Shown here in pieces: positions 24,587-33,427 of a DNA stretch of 64,000 nucleotides. Below the pieces are notes generated by a model. The model was given only the letters and a program-made list of their open reading frames with translations. It did no database searches and was not told the origin of the DNA. The stretch comes from Agromyces flavus (GTDB lineage: Bacteria > Actinomycetota > Actinomycetes > Actinomycetales > Microbacteriaceae). Made by a program: the position numbers and the translations under genes. Location of the stretch: NCBI RefSeq assembly GCF_900104685.1, contig NZ_LT629755.1, positions 3,286,001-3,350,000 on the forward strand, written 5' to 3'. The first letter of the stretch is position 1. Each line of letters begins with the position of its first letter.

Positions 24587-26656
24587 ATGAACTCGGCATC
24601 GACTGCCACCCACCGGACCATCGCCCTGGTGGGCGGGGCAGGTTCGGGCAAGACCACGCTCGCGGAGGCGCTGCTGCATCGGGCCGGTGCCATCCCGAGG
24701 GTCGGCACCGTGGAGCAGGGCACGACCGTCTGCGACCATGAGCCCGAGGAGATCGCGCGAGGCACGACCCTCGGGCTCTCGCTCGCCTACCTCGAGTGGA
24801 CGGGTCCCGACGGGGTCGCGTACGGCGTCACGCTCGCGGACGCTCCCGGCCATCCCGACTTCGTGGGCGGCGTCGACGCGGCGCTGTCGGTGGCGGATGT
24901 CGCGATGATCGTGGTGAGCGCGGTCGACGGCGTCACCGCGGGCACGCGGTTCGCCTGGTCGGCGGCCGAGGCGGCGGGCGTGCCGCGCATCATCGTGGTC
25001 ACGCAGGAGGACAAGGCGCGCGCCGACTTCCGTCGCGTGCTGGCCGAGCTGCGCGCCGCGTTCGGCGAGCACCTGTGGCCGCTCGAGCTGCCGCTCGGCG
25101 AGGAGCAGGCATTCACCTCGATCGCCGACGTGCTGAGCGAGCAGGCGCTGGTGTACGACGGCGACGGGCGCCACCACGACGAGCCGCTGCCGCCCGACGC
25201 CGAGGCCGAGGAGCACCAGCTCCACGTCGACGTGACCGAGGACATCGTCTCGCACGACGACGCGCAGCTCGAGGCGTACCTCGAGGGCAACGAGCCGCCC
25301 GTGCGCGACCTCGAGCGCACGCTCGCTGCCGAGGTGGCGAACGGCGAGGCGGTGCCGGTGCTCGTCTGCTCAGGCGTCACCGAGACGGGCATCGACCGCG
25401 TCGCGGACCTGATCTGCGAGCTGTCGCCGTCAGGGCTCGATCACGACGGGCGCATCATCATCGGCGGCTCGGCCGAGGACGGCGGCGGCACCGAGACCCG
25501 CGTCGCCCCCAACCCCGGCGGCGACGTCGTCGTGCACGTGTTCCGCACCGTGGCCGACCCGTTCGTCGGACAGGTGTCGATGCTCAAGGTGCTCTCGGGC
25601 ACGCTGCGCACGGGCGACAAGCTCCGGAACGCGACGACCGGCGTCGACGAGCGCATCCACGGCCTGTTCAAGCTCCGCGGGGCGGAGCACCTCACCGCCG
25701 GCACGCTGGCCGCGGGCGAGGTCGGGGCCGTCGCGAAGCTCGCGGGCTCGCCATCCGGTTCGGTGCTGTGGTCGCGGACGAGCGGCACCGCGCGGCCCGC
25801 GAGCCTTCCGTCGCGGGCCCCCGTGTACGCCGTCACGCTCGATCCGGCCTCGCAGTCCGACGACGAGAAGCTCTCGTCGGCGCTCGGGCGGCTCGTGGCC
25901 GAGGACCCGACGCTCGTTCTCGAGCGCTCGGGCGACAAGACCATCCTGCGCGGCCTCGGCGACACGCACCTCGCCGTCGCGGTCGAGCGGCTCGCGCGGG
26001 TGTTCGGCGTGCACGTCACCACCGGCCCCGCCCCTGTGGCCTACCGCGAGACCATCGCCGGCACCGCGCAGGTCGAGGGCAAGCTCAAGAAGCAGTCGGG
26101 CGGTCATGGCCAGTTCGCCGTCGTGCAGCTCCGGCTGTCGCCGCTCGCGCCGGGCGACGGGTTCGAGTTCGTCGACTCGGTCACCGGCGGCGCGGTGCCC
26201 CGGCAGTACATCCCGGCCGTCGAGCGCGGGGCGCGAGATGCCCTCGCCGGAGGCGGGCCGCAGGGTCACCCGGTCGTCGACGTGCGCGTCGAGCTGCTCG
26301 ACGGCAAGTCGCACTCGGTCGACTCGTCCGAGATGGCGTTCCGCACGGCGGCCTCGATCGGCGTCAAGGCGGCGCTCGCCGAGGCCGGCACGGTCGTGCT
26401 CGAGCCGGTCGCCTCGGTCACCGTCACGGTCCCGAACGACCTGCAGGGCGCCGTCCTGACGGACCTGTCGGGTCGTCGCGGCCGCGTGCACGCGACCGAG
26501 TCGGCGGAAGACGGTCGCGCGCGCGTGGTCGCCCACGTGCCCGAGTCCGAGCTCGCCCGCTACGTGCTCGACCTCCGCTCGATCACGGCGGGCCAGGCCG
26601 AGCTCACCGTGACGCCCGACCACTACGCGAAGGCCCCGAACGCGACCCGCGCCTGA
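24587..26656 (+). CDS. elongation factor G-like protein (EF-G2)
   Basis: 689 aa translational GTPase with the five EF-G domains: P-loop GGAGSGKT (residues 16-23), switch I RGTTLGLSL, switch II DAPGHPDF, domain II from about 270, and domain IV GHGQFAVVQLRL with PRQYIPAVERG. The G4 motif that reads guanine is TQED (residues 139-142) instead of NKxD. This is a feature of the EF-G2 branch rather than the housekeeping FusA, and here even the Lys is lost. ATG 24587 was chosen because GGGAGG lies 4 nt upstream; an ATG at 24545 is in frame but poorly placed. Function of EF-G2 in actinobacteria is unsettled. A palindromic terminator follows. Confidence 0.9.
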   Translation: MNSASTATHRTIALVGGAGSGKTTLAEALLHRAGAIPRVGTVEQGTTVCDHEPEEIARGTTLGLSLAYLEWTGPDGVAYGVTLADAPGHPDFVGGVDAALSVADVAMIVVSAVDGVTAGTRFAWSAAEAAGVPRIIVVTQEDKARADFRRVLAELRAAFGEHLWPLELPLGEEQAFTSIADVLSEQALVYDGDGRHHDEPLPPDAEAEEHQLHVDVTEDIVSHDDAQLEAYLEGNEPPVRDLERTLAAEVANGEAVPVLVCSGVTETGIDRVADLICELSPSGLDHDGRIIIGGSAEDGGGTETRVAPNPGGDVVVHVFRTVADPFVGQVSMLKVLSGTLRTGDKLRNATTGVDERIHGLFKLRGAEHLTAGTLAAGEVGAVAKLAGSPSGSVLWSRTSGTARPASLPSRAPVYAVTLDPASQSDDEKLSSALGRLVAEDPTLVLERSGDKTILRGLGDTHLAVAVERLARVFGVHVTTGPAPVAYRETIAGTAQVEGKLKKQSGGHGQFAVVQLRLSPLAPGDGFEFVDSVTGGAVPRQYIPAVERGARDALAGGGPQGHPVVDVRVELLDGKSHSVDSSEMAFRTAASIGVKAALAEAGTVVLEPVASVTVTVPNDLQGAVLTDLSGRRGRVHATESAEDGRARVVAHVPESELARYVLDLRSITAGQAELTVTPDHYAKAPNATRA

Positions 26657-26671
26657 GCATCGCGGAGATAC

Positions 26672-26720
26672 TCCGCAGTCGACCACGCCTGACCGCTTCG
26701 CCAGGGTGGTGGACTGCGGA
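26672..26720. terminator. bidirectional hairpin, copy B of a dispersed palindrome
   Basis: Arms 26672-26686 and 26706-26720 pair over 15 bp with one mismatch. It lies between the convergent EF-G2 and RibD-like genes, and its arms match copies A and C. Confidence 0.68.
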
Positions 26721-26751
26721 CTCACCGGTCACGGCACCCGCGGTGGCCGCG

Positions 26752-27333
26752 TCATCCGCTCGCTGCGATGCCGGGCGGACCCTCGAGCACCGTCGGCACG
26801 TACTCGAGCAGCTGCAGGCCGCCCTCGAAGGTGCGGCTCTGCACCAGTTCGAGCCGCACGTCGGGGTAGCCGTCGAAGATGCGGTCGCGCCCGGTCGCCC
26901 CGGTGATGACCGGGAACACGACGACGCGGTAGAGATCGACGAGGCCCGCGCGCAGCAACGAGCGGCACAGCGACACGCTGCCGAGCGTGCGCAGCGGGAG
27001 GTCGGACTCCTCCTTCATCGCGCGCACCGCGGCCACCGCGTCGGTGGTCACGAGGCGGGTGTTCGCCCACGACAGCGGCTCGCTCAGCGTCGAGGAGAAC
27101 ACCACCTTCGGCATGCCGTCGAGCATGTCGGTGCCCGGCTCGCCCGACTCGGCCAGCGCCGACATCAGGCGGTAGGTCGTCGAGCCCATCAGGATCGGAT
27201 GGTCCTGCTCCGGCGAATCCTGGAGCCACTGCAGGTATTCGGGGCTCTCCATGCCCCACCAGCCCGGCCAGCCCTCGGCTGCGCCGTAGCCGTCCAGCGA
27301 GATGATGAAGTCCACGGTCAGTCGTTGCATCAC
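26752..27333 (-). CDS. dihydrofolate reductase family (RibD C-terminal-like) protein
   Basis: 193 aa. Starts LTVDFIISLDGYGAAEGWPGWWG, the NADPH-binding entry of the RibD C-terminal/DHFR-like fold, followed by ILMGSTTYRLM, KVVFSSTL and VFPVITGATGRDRIFDG. The group includes many small reductases of unknown substrate in actinobacteria and is not the housekeeping FolA. Start ATG 27333 with a GGGGACG stretch upstream; ATG 27330 is equivalent. Flanked on both sides by related palindromes, so it is likely a single-gene transcription unit. Confidence 0.83.
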   Translation of the reverse strand: MMQRLTVDFIISLDGYGAAEGWPGWWGMESPEYLQWLQDSPEQDHPILMGSTTYRLMSALAESGEPGTDMLDGMPKVVFSSTLSEPLSWANTRLVTTDAVAAVRAMKEESDLPLRTLGSVSLCRSLLRAGLVDLYRVVVFPVITGATGRDRIFDGYPDVRLELVQSRTFEGGLQLLEYVPTVLEGPPGIAASG

Positions 27334-27423
27334 TCGTCCCCTTCGACGCCCGTCGGTCCCGAGGCTAGACCCGCGGACTCGCGGCGACCACCCCGCGGCC
27401 GAAGCTCCGTCGCGCGGAAGGAG

Positions 27424-27472
27424 TCCGCAGTCGACGACGCCTGGACGCCCCGCGAGCGTGGTGGACTGCGGA
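27424..27472 (-). terminator. hairpin, copy C of a dispersed palindrome
   Basis: Arms 27424-27439 and 27457-27472 pair over 16 bp with two mismatches around 17 nt. It lies 18 nt past the stop of the MocR gene on the minus strand. Confidence 0.65.
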
Positions 27473-27489
27473 GTATCCGTCGGGCAGGC

Positions 27490-28917
27490 TCAGTACCCGC
27501 CCGCGGCGAGGTGCTGCGCGGCGCTCGCGAGCGCGTCGGCGACGGATGCCGCGTCCTCGCGCACCACGCCGACGGTCACGCGCACGAACTCCCGCTCCGG
27601 TCCGCGCTCCCGCGCAGCGCCCGCGACCGTCGACCCGTTCGACGCCGCGGCGAGGAACGGCGTGCCGCCGGCGACCCGGATCCCCGTCGCCGCGAGCTGG
27701 ACGAGCGTCGACCGCTCCGAGAGCACGGGCATCCACAGGTTGATCCCGTCGGCCTGCGCCACCGCCACGCCCCGCGCCCTGAGCGCGTCGCCGAGCGCGC
27801 GCTGGCGCGTGTAGTACGCGCGACGCGCCTCGGCGACGGCCTCGATGGCCGCGCCATCCGTGAGCAGGTCGAGCAGGATCGACTGCAGCAGGCGCGAGGT
27901 CCAGCCCGGTCCGAGCATTCGGCGCGCCATGATGCGCCCGACGAGGTCGCGCGGCCCGCCGACCGCGGCGATGCGCAAGTCGGGCCCGTGCGACTTCGAG
28001 AAGCTGCGCACGTGCACCACGTGGTCGGGCAGGTGCGCGGCGAGCGACACGTCGGCCGAGGTCGAGATCTGCCCCGAATGGTCATCCTCGATCACGACGA
28101 GATCGGCGTGCCCGTCCGCGACGGCCGAGCGGATGACGTCCGCCAGCGCCGAGGCGCGTGACGCGGTCATGGACGCCCCCGTGGGGTTCTGCGCGCGCGG
28201 CTGCAGCAGCACGGCAGCGGGTCGCCGACGCAGCGCGGACGCGAGCCCGTCGGGCGACATCCCGTGCTCGTCGATCGCGACGGGCACCGCCTCGGCGCCG
28301 AGCAGGTCGAGCAGGTCGAGGAACGGCGGGAAGCAGGGGTGCTCGACCACGACCCGGTCGCCGAAGCGCACGACCTGCTCGAGCGTGCGCGAGATCGCGT
28401 CGAGGGCGCCGTCGACGACCACGATCGACTCGGCCGGGCCGGGCCAGGAGTCGCGCAGGACCGCGGCGAGCCCCGGCAGCACGGGCTCCGCCTGGTAGCT
28501 GCCGACATCCGCTCGTGCCGAGACGCGCGAGAGCGCCGGGCCGAGCGGGGGCAGCAGCAGCGGGTCGGGCGTGCCGCGCGACAGGTCGAGCCGCACCGGA
28601 TCGTCGGGGGCCGCCATCCCGCGCATGCGCATGGCCGGCCCGTCGGCGGCGTCGCGGCGCACGTAGCTGCCGGCGCGCCCGCGCGACTCGATGAGGCCCG
28701 CGCGGGCGAGCGCCTGCCAGGCCTGGCTGATGGTCGCGGGGCTCACCCCCAGTTCGGAGGCCAGCTCCCGGACGGTGGGCAGGCGCACGCCCGCCGCCAG
28801 TTCCCCGCTGTTCACCAGTCGGGCCAGGTCGCCCGCGATGCCCCGGGGGGTCGTGTCGGCGAACGCGGCGAGCGTCGTCAGCTCCGAGACATCCACACGA
28901 CCACCTGAACGCACCAT
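27490..28917 (-). CDS. MocR-type GntR regulator with aminotransferase domain
   Basis: 475 aa. The N-terminal GntR winged helix (residues about 25-88: LPTVRELASELGVSPATISQAWQAL) is fused to a fold-type I aminotransferase domain with PLP-site residues Asn244, Asp278 and Lys308 (SFSKSHGPDLR). MocR proteins sense PLP-linked amino compounds and usually control a divergent operon. Here the divergent operon degrades ureido and beta-amino compounds, so this is the best candidate for its regulator. ATG 28917 is preceded by GAGGAGG at 5 nt. The 238-nt gap to the operon is the longest gene-free stretch in the window. Confidence 0.88.
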   Translation of the reverse strand: MVRSGGRVDVSELTTLAAFADTTPRGIAGDLARLVNSGELAAGVRLPTVRELASELGVSPATISQAWQALARAGLIESRGRAGSYVRRDAADGPAMRMRGMAAPDDPVRLDLSRGTPDPLLLPPLGPALSRVSARADVGSYQAEPVLPGLAAVLRDSWPGPAESIVVVDGALDAISRTLEQVVRFGDRVVVEHPCFPPFLDLLDLLGAEAVPVAIDEHGMSPDGLASALRRRPAAVLLQPRAQNPTGASMTASRASALADVIRSAVADGHADLVVIEDDHSGQISTSADVSLAAHLPDHVVHVRSFSKSHGPDLRIAAVGGPRDLVGRIMARRMLGPGWTSRLLQSILLDLLTDGAAIEAVAEARRAYYTRQRALGDALRARGVAVAQADGINLWMPVLSERSTLVQLAATGIRVAGGTPFLAAASNGSTVAGAARERGPEREFVRVTVGVVREDAASVADALASAAQHLAAGGY

Positions 28918-29155
28918 TGCCTCCTCACGCAGCAAGGGACAGGATGTTTAACCACCGCGTCACAATCGGAAACACAAGGGAAATGTTCACGCCGAAGAAT
29001 AACAGAACGGGTCGCGAGGCCCGCTCCTCCGTCGCCGGTCCCCAGCCGACGCCGGTCCTCGGCACCACCCCTCGGCGTCGCGGCACGCACGGCAGGCACT
29101 AGTTCCACGCCTGTCCGGGCGGGCGGCAACGGCGCCGACCGACTCAGGAGGCACC
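28918..29155. promoter_or_regulatory. divergent control region, MocR regulator / pyrimidine-type catabolic operon
   Basis: 238 nt without a gene, containing the most AT-rich stretch of the area (about 28940-29005). A TATTCT hexamer on the minus strand (28996-29001) could be the -10 of the MocR gene. On the plus strand TAACAG (29000-29005) is a weak -10 candidate with a long leader to ATG 29156, whose ribosome site is AGGAGG at 29146. I see no clear paired GntR box. Confidence 0.5.
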
Positions 29156-30004
29156 ATGACGATCGTTCGAGCAGCCATCACCCAGACGACCTGGACGGGC
29201 GACAAGGAGTCGATGCTCGACAAGCACGAGCAGTTCGCCCGGCAGGCCAAGGAGCAGGGCGCCGAGGTGATCTGCTTCCAGGAGCTGTTCTACGGTCCGT
29301 ACTTCGGCATCACCGAGGACGTGAAGTACTACGACTACGCCGAGCCCGCCGACGGCCCGATCGTGCAGCGCTTCGCCGCGCTCGCCAAGGAGCTCGGCAT
29401 GGTCATGGTGCTGCCGATCTACGAGGAGGACCAGCCCGGCGTGTACTACAACACCGCGGTCGTGGTCGACTCCGACGGCACGATCCTCGGCAAGTACCGC
29501 AAGCACCACATCCCGCACCTCGACCGGTTCTGGGAGAAGTTCTACTTCCGACCCGGCAACCTCGGCTATCCGGTGTTCAACACCGCGGTCGGCCCGATCG
29601 GCGTCTACATCTGCTACGACCGGCACTTCCCCGAGGGATGGCGCGAACTCGGCCTGAACGGCGCCCAGATCGTGTTCAACCCCAACGCCACCAAGCCCGG
29701 CCTCTCGGCCCGCCTCTGGGAGATCGAGCAGCCCGCGGCCGCCGCCGCGAACGGCTACTTCATCGGCGCACCCAACCGCGTGGGCCTCGAGGACAACGAG
29801 TACGGCGAGCTCGCGGTCAACTTCTACGGCTCGAGCCAGTTCGTCGACCCGCAGGGCAACATCGTCGGCGGCTACGGCTCCGACAGCGAGGAGGAGGTCG
29901 TCATCCGCGACCTCGACATGGACATGATCCGCGACGTGCGCAACGCGTGGCAGTTCTACCGCGACCGCCGGCCGGAGTCGTACACCTCGATCCCCAAGCC
30001 GTAA
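29156..30004 (+). CDS. beta-ureidopropionase / N-carbamoyl amidohydrolase
   Basis: 282 aa carbon-nitrogen hydrolase of the nitrilase superfamily. The Glu-Lys-Cys triad is complete: Glu43 (CFQELFYGPYF), Lys116 (KYRKHHIP) and Cys153 (YICYDRHFPE). It hydrolyses N-carbamoyl-beta-alanine or a related carbamoyl amino acid to the free amine, CO2 and ammonia. First gene of the plus-strand catabolic operon, followed after 26 nt by dihydropyrimidinase, which produces its substrate. AGGAGG lies 5 nt before the ATG. It could instead be a D-carbamoylase, but the downstream aminotransferase and semialdehyde dehydrogenase favour beta-alanine. Confidence 0.9.
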   Translation: MTIVRAAITQTTWTGDKESMLDKHEQFARQAKEQGAEVICFQELFYGPYFGITEDVKYYDYAEPADGPIVQRFAALAKELGMVMVLPIYEEDQPGVYYNTAVVVDSDGTILGKYRKHHIPHLDRFWEKFYFRPGNLGYPVFNTAVGPIGVYICYDRHFPEGWRELGLNGAQIVFNPNATKPGLSARLWEIEQPAAAAANGYFIGAPNRVGLEDNEYGELAVNFYGSSQFVDPQGNIVGGYGSDSEEEVVIRDLDMDMIRDVRNAWQFYRDRRPESYTSIPKP

Positions 30005-30030
30005 CGACGAGTCGCGAAGGAGCGAGCGAA

Positions 30031-31467
30031 ATGACGACCACCCTCATCTCCGGCGGCACCGTGGTGAGCGCGACCGGGCGCGTCGAGGCCGACGTGCTCG
30101 TCGACGGCGAGCGTATCGTCGCCGTGCTGCAGCCCGGCAGCGAACTGCTGGGCACGGATGTCGCGACATCCGTCGACCGTGTCGTCGACGCGACCGGCAA
30201 GTACGTGATCCCGGGCGGTATCGACGCCCACACCCACATGCAACTGCCGTTCGGCGGCACCGAGGCATCCGACACGTTCGAGTCGGGAACGATCGCGGCG
30301 GCCCACGGCGGGACGACCTCGATCATCGACTTCGCGGTGCAGACGTACGGCCAGCGCCTCGAAGACGGATTGGCGGCCTGGCACGAGAAGGCCGGCGGCA
30401 ACTGCGCCATCGACTACGGCTTCCACCAGATCGTCGGCGACGTGAACGAGGCATCCCTCGAGGCGATGCGGAAGCTGCCCGACGAGGGCGTCACGAGCTT
30501 CAAGATGTTCATGGCCTATCCGGGGGTCTTCTACTCGGATGACGCGCAGATCCTGAAGGCCATGCAGGTGTCGCGCGACACGGGCATGCTCACGATGATG
30601 CACGCCGAGAACGGGCCCGCGATCGACGTCCTCGCGGCCCAGCTCGTCGAGCAGGGCAAGACCGACCCGTACTACCACGGCATCGCGCGCGCGTGGGAGA
30701 TGGAGGAGGAGGCGACGCACCGCGCGATCATGCTCGCGAAGCTCACCGGCGCGCCGCTCTACGTGGTGCACGTGTCGGCCAAGCAGGCCGTCGAGCAGCT
30801 CGCCTGGGCGCGCGACAAGGGCCAGAACGTCTACGGCGAGACCTGTCCGCAGTACCTCTACCTCTCGCTTGAGGACCAGCTCGGTGCGAAGAGCGACGAG
30901 TGGGGCGCCTTCGAGGGCGCGAAGTGGGTGTGCTCGACGCCGCTGCGAAGCCGCGCCGAAGGCCACCAGGACTCGATGTGGCAGGCGCTGCGCACGAACG
31001 ACCTGCAGATGGTCTCGACCGACCACTGCCCGTTCTGCATGAAGGACCAGAAGGAGCTCGGCCTCGGCGACTTCCGGAAGACCCCGAACGGCATCGGTTC
31101 GATCGAGCACCGCATGGACCTCATGTACCAGGGCGTCGTGACCGGCGAGATCACGCTCGAGCGCTGGGTCGAGCTCACGAGCACGACGCCGGCCCGGATG
31201 TTCGGGCTCTACGGGCGCAAGGGCGTGATCCAGCCCGGCGCCGACGCCGACATCGTCGTCTACGACCCGAACGGGCACACGTCGATCGGCCTCGAGAAGA
31301 CCCACCACATGAACATGGACTACTCGGCGTGGGAGGGCTACGAGATCGACGGCAAGGTCGACACGGTGATCTCGCGCGGCCGCGTGGTCGTCGAGGACGA
31401 CGCGTTCACGGGCGCCGCGGGCCACGGGCAGTACCTCAAGCGCGGCCTCAGCCAGTACCTGATCTGA
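30031..31467 (+). CDS. hydA: dihydropyrimidinase / D-hydantoinase
   Basis: 478 aa amidohydrolase. The binuclear metal site is complete: His67 and His69 (DAHTHM), carboxylated Lys158 (VTSFKMFMAYPG), His191, His247 and Asp331 (STDHCPF). Opens the ring of dihydrouracil, dihydrothymine or hydantoins to N-carbamoyl amino acids. AAGGAG lies 11 nt before ATG 30031. The order carbamoyl hydrolase, ring-opening enzyme, LLM enzyme, transporter indicates one operon. Which ring system is the natural substrate cannot be told from sequence. Confidence 0.93.
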   Translation: MTTTLISGGTVVSATGRVEADVLVDGERIVAVLQPGSELLGTDVATSVDRVVDATGKYVIPGGIDAHTHMQLPFGGTEASDTFESGTIAAAHGGTTSIIDFAVQTYGQRLEDGLAAWHEKAGGNCAIDYGFHQIVGDVNEASLEAMRKLPDEGVTSFKMFMAYPGVFYSDDAQILKAMQVSRDTGMLTMMHAENGPAIDVLAAQLVEQGKTDPYYHGIARAWEMEEEATHRAIMLAKLTGAPLYVVHVSAKQAVEQLAWARDKGQNVYGETCPQYLYLSLEDQLGAKSDEWGAFEGAKWVCSTPLRSRAEGHQDSMWQALRTNDLQMVSTDHCPFCMKDQKELGLGDFRKTPNGIGSIEHRMDLMYQGVVTGEITLERWVELTSTTPARMFGLYGRKGVIQPGADADIVVYDPNGHTSIGLEKTHHMNMDYSAWEGYEIDGKVDTVISRGRVVVEDDAFTGAAGHGQYLKRGLSQYLI

Positions 31468-31481
31468 GCGACGGGAGCAGC

Positions 31482-32498
31482 ATGGAATTCGGAGCGGTCC
31501 TGCAGACCAACCCCCCGGCATCGCGGACGATCCAGCTCGCGAAGCTCGCCGAGGTGCACGGGTTCAGCCACGTCTGGACGTTCGACTCGCACATCCTCTG
31601 GCAGGAGCCCTACGTCATCTACAGCCAGATCCTCGCGCAGACCCAGCGCATCAAGGTCGGCCCGTTCGTGACCAACCCGGCGACGCGCGACTGGACGGTG
31701 ACGGCGTCGGTCTTCGCGACGCTCAACGAGATGTTCGGCAATCGCACCGTGTGCGGGATCGGCCGCGGCGATTCGGCGGTGCGCGTGACGAACGGCAAGC
31801 CGACCACCATGACCGAGCTGCGCGAGTCGATCCACGTGATCCGCGAGCTCGCGAACTCGCGCCCGGTCGAGTACCACGACTCGACCATCCAGTTCCCGTG
31901 GAGCACGGGGTCCGAGCTCGAGGTGTGGGTCGCCGCCTACGGACCGATGGCGCTCCGCGTCGCGGGCGAGGTCGGCGACGGCTTCATCCTCCAGCTGGCC
32001 GACCTCGACATCGCGGCCTGGATGATCAAGACGGTCCGGGACGCCGCCGAGAAGGTCGGGCGCGACCCGATGTCGGTGAAGTTCTGCGTGGCCGCGCCCA
32101 TGTACATCGGCGACGACTGGGCGCACATGCGCGACCAGTGCCGCTGGTTCGGCGGCATGGTCGGCAACCACGTCGCCGACATCGTCGCGAAGTACGGCGC
32201 GCATGGCACCGTCCCCGACGCCCTCACCGACTACATCCGCGGGCGCCAGGACTACGACTACAACGAGCACGGCCGGGCCGGGAACACGCACACCGAGTTC
32301 GTGCCTGACGAGATCGTCGAGCGGTTCTGCGTGCTCGGCTCCGCCGACCAGCACATCCAGAAGCTGAAGGCCCTCGCCGAGCTCGGCGTCGACCAGTTCG
32401 CCGGCTACCTCCAGCACGACAACAAGGAGGAGACGCTGCGGGTCTACGGCGAGACCGTCATCCCGGCGCTCTCCGAGCACATCGTGGCCAAGCGATGA
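31482..32498 (+). CDS. LLM-class oxidoreductase of the pyrimidine-locus type (TIGR03842-like)
   Basis: 338 aa luciferase-fold enzyme: MEFGAVLQTNPPASRTIQLAKLAE strand 1 (first part shown as MEFGAVLQTNPPAS), WTFDSHILWQEPY, VGPFVTNPATRDWTVTA, GIGRGDSAVRV, and an insertion around residues 215-265 containing the YIRGRQDYDYNEHG segment. The type is repeatedly found beside dihydropyrimidinase genes. With no classical dihydropyrimidine dehydrogenase here, it may carry out the first reduction of the pyrimidine ring with F420H2 or FMNH2, or an oxygenation of another ring. Its stop overlaps the permease start (ATGA at 32495). Confidence 0.82.
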   Translation: MEFGAVLQTNPPASRTIQLAKLAEVHGFSHVWTFDSHILWQEPYVIYSQILAQTQRIKVGPFVTNPATRDWTVTASVFATLNEMFGNRTVCGIGRGDSAVRVTNGKPTTMTELRESIHVIRELANSRPVEYHDSTIQFPWSTGSELEVWVAAYGPMALRVAGEVGDGFILQLADLDIAAWMIKTVRDAAEKVGRDPMSVKFCVAAPMYIGDDWAHMRDQCRWFGGMVGNHVADIVAKYGAHGTVPDALTDYIRGRQDYDYNEHGRAGNTHTEFVPDEIVERFCVLGSADQHIQKLKALAELGVDQFAGYLQHDNKEETLRVYGETVIPALSEHIVAKR

Positions 32499-33427
32499 CG
32501 ACCGGCACGACGACCCCGCGCACGCGCCGCACCTCGCGCCGATGGCGTGCGGTGCTGTGGGGCGCGCTCGGGATCGTCGCGCTCGCCGCAATCTGGGAGC
32601 TGTACAAGCTCGTCGGTCCGGCCGACGGATGGCTCGTGGGAGCGCAGGAGGGCGTGACGGGCAGCGGCATCCGCCTGCTGCCTCGCACGAGCGACCAGGC
32701 GATGCCGCACACCTGGGAGATGTTCGCGCGCATCGTCGAGCCCGTGACCCGGGCGCCCGGCGCGCTGCCGCTCGGTGCGGTGGTGCTGCTGGCCGCGCTC
32801 ACGAGCCTGGGGGTCGCGGCGCTGGGATGGCTCGTGGGCGTCGTCGTCGGGTTCGCGCTCGCGCTGCTCATGCTCGGGTTCCGCATCGCCGAGCGCGCCG
32901 TGCTCCCGTTCGTGATCCTCAGCCAGACGGTTCCGCTCATCGCGCTCGCGCCGCTCATCCGCAACTGGGGCTCGCGCCTCGAGTTCGGCGCGTTCTCGTG
33001 GGAGAGCTGGATGTCGGTCGTCATCATCGCGAGCTACCTCGCGTTCTTCCCGGTCGCCGTCGGGGCCCTGCGCGGCCTGCAGTCCCCTGAGGCCGCGCAC
33101 CTCGACCTCATGCGCAGCTATGCGGCCGGATGGTGGAGGACGCTGTTCCGGCTGCGCCTGCCCGCGAGCGTGCCGTTCCTCATCCCCGCGATGCGACTCG
33201 CGGCAGCCAATGCCGTCGTCGGCACGGTCGTCGCCGAGATCTCGGTCGGCTTCACGGGGGGCATCGGACGGCTCATCCTCGAGACCGCGGTCGCCGCGTC
33301 GAGCGATCCCGCGAAGCCGTGGGCGCCGATCCTCGGCGCCGTGCTGCTCGGCCTCGTCGCCGCGGGATTCGTCGCCCTCCTCGCCGCCTTCCTCAGCCCG
33401 TTCCGCCGACAGGAGACCGTCGCATGA
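32495..33427 (+). CDS. NitT/TauT-type ABC permease 1
   Basis: 310 aa with about six membrane helices and the EAA loop with its G (LRGLQSPEAAHLDLMRSYAAGWWRTLFRLRLPAS shortened to the core SYAAGWWRTLFRLRLP). A longer periplasmic loop after helix 1 (about residues 45-85) distinguishes it from its partner permease at 34320. It belongs to the SsuC/ThiX family. ATGA overlaps join it to the LLM gene and the ATPase gene. The transporter most likely brings in the ring compound degraded by the operon. Confidence 0.87.
   Translation: MTTGTTTPRTRRTSRRWRAVLWGALGIVALAAIWELYKLVGPADGWLVGAQEGVTGSGIRLLPRTSDQAMPHTWEMFARIVEPVTRAPGALPLGAVVLLAALTSLGVAALGWLVGVVVGFALALLMLGFRIAERAVLPFVILSQTVPLIALAPLIRNWGSRLEFGAFSWESWMSVVIIASYLAFFPVAVGALRGLQSPEAAHLDLMRSYAAGWWRTLFRLRLPASVPFLIPAMRLAAANAVVGTVVAEISVGFTGGIGRLILETAVAASSDPAKPWAPILGAVLLGLVAAGFVALLAAFLSPFRRQETVA

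Noticed and set aside
24796..28161. A 1121-codon plus-strand open frame across EF-G2, the RibD-like gene and the MocR gene
   Set aside because: Arg-rich, low-information translation with no domains; it is the shifted frame of EF-G2 and the antisense of two real genes.
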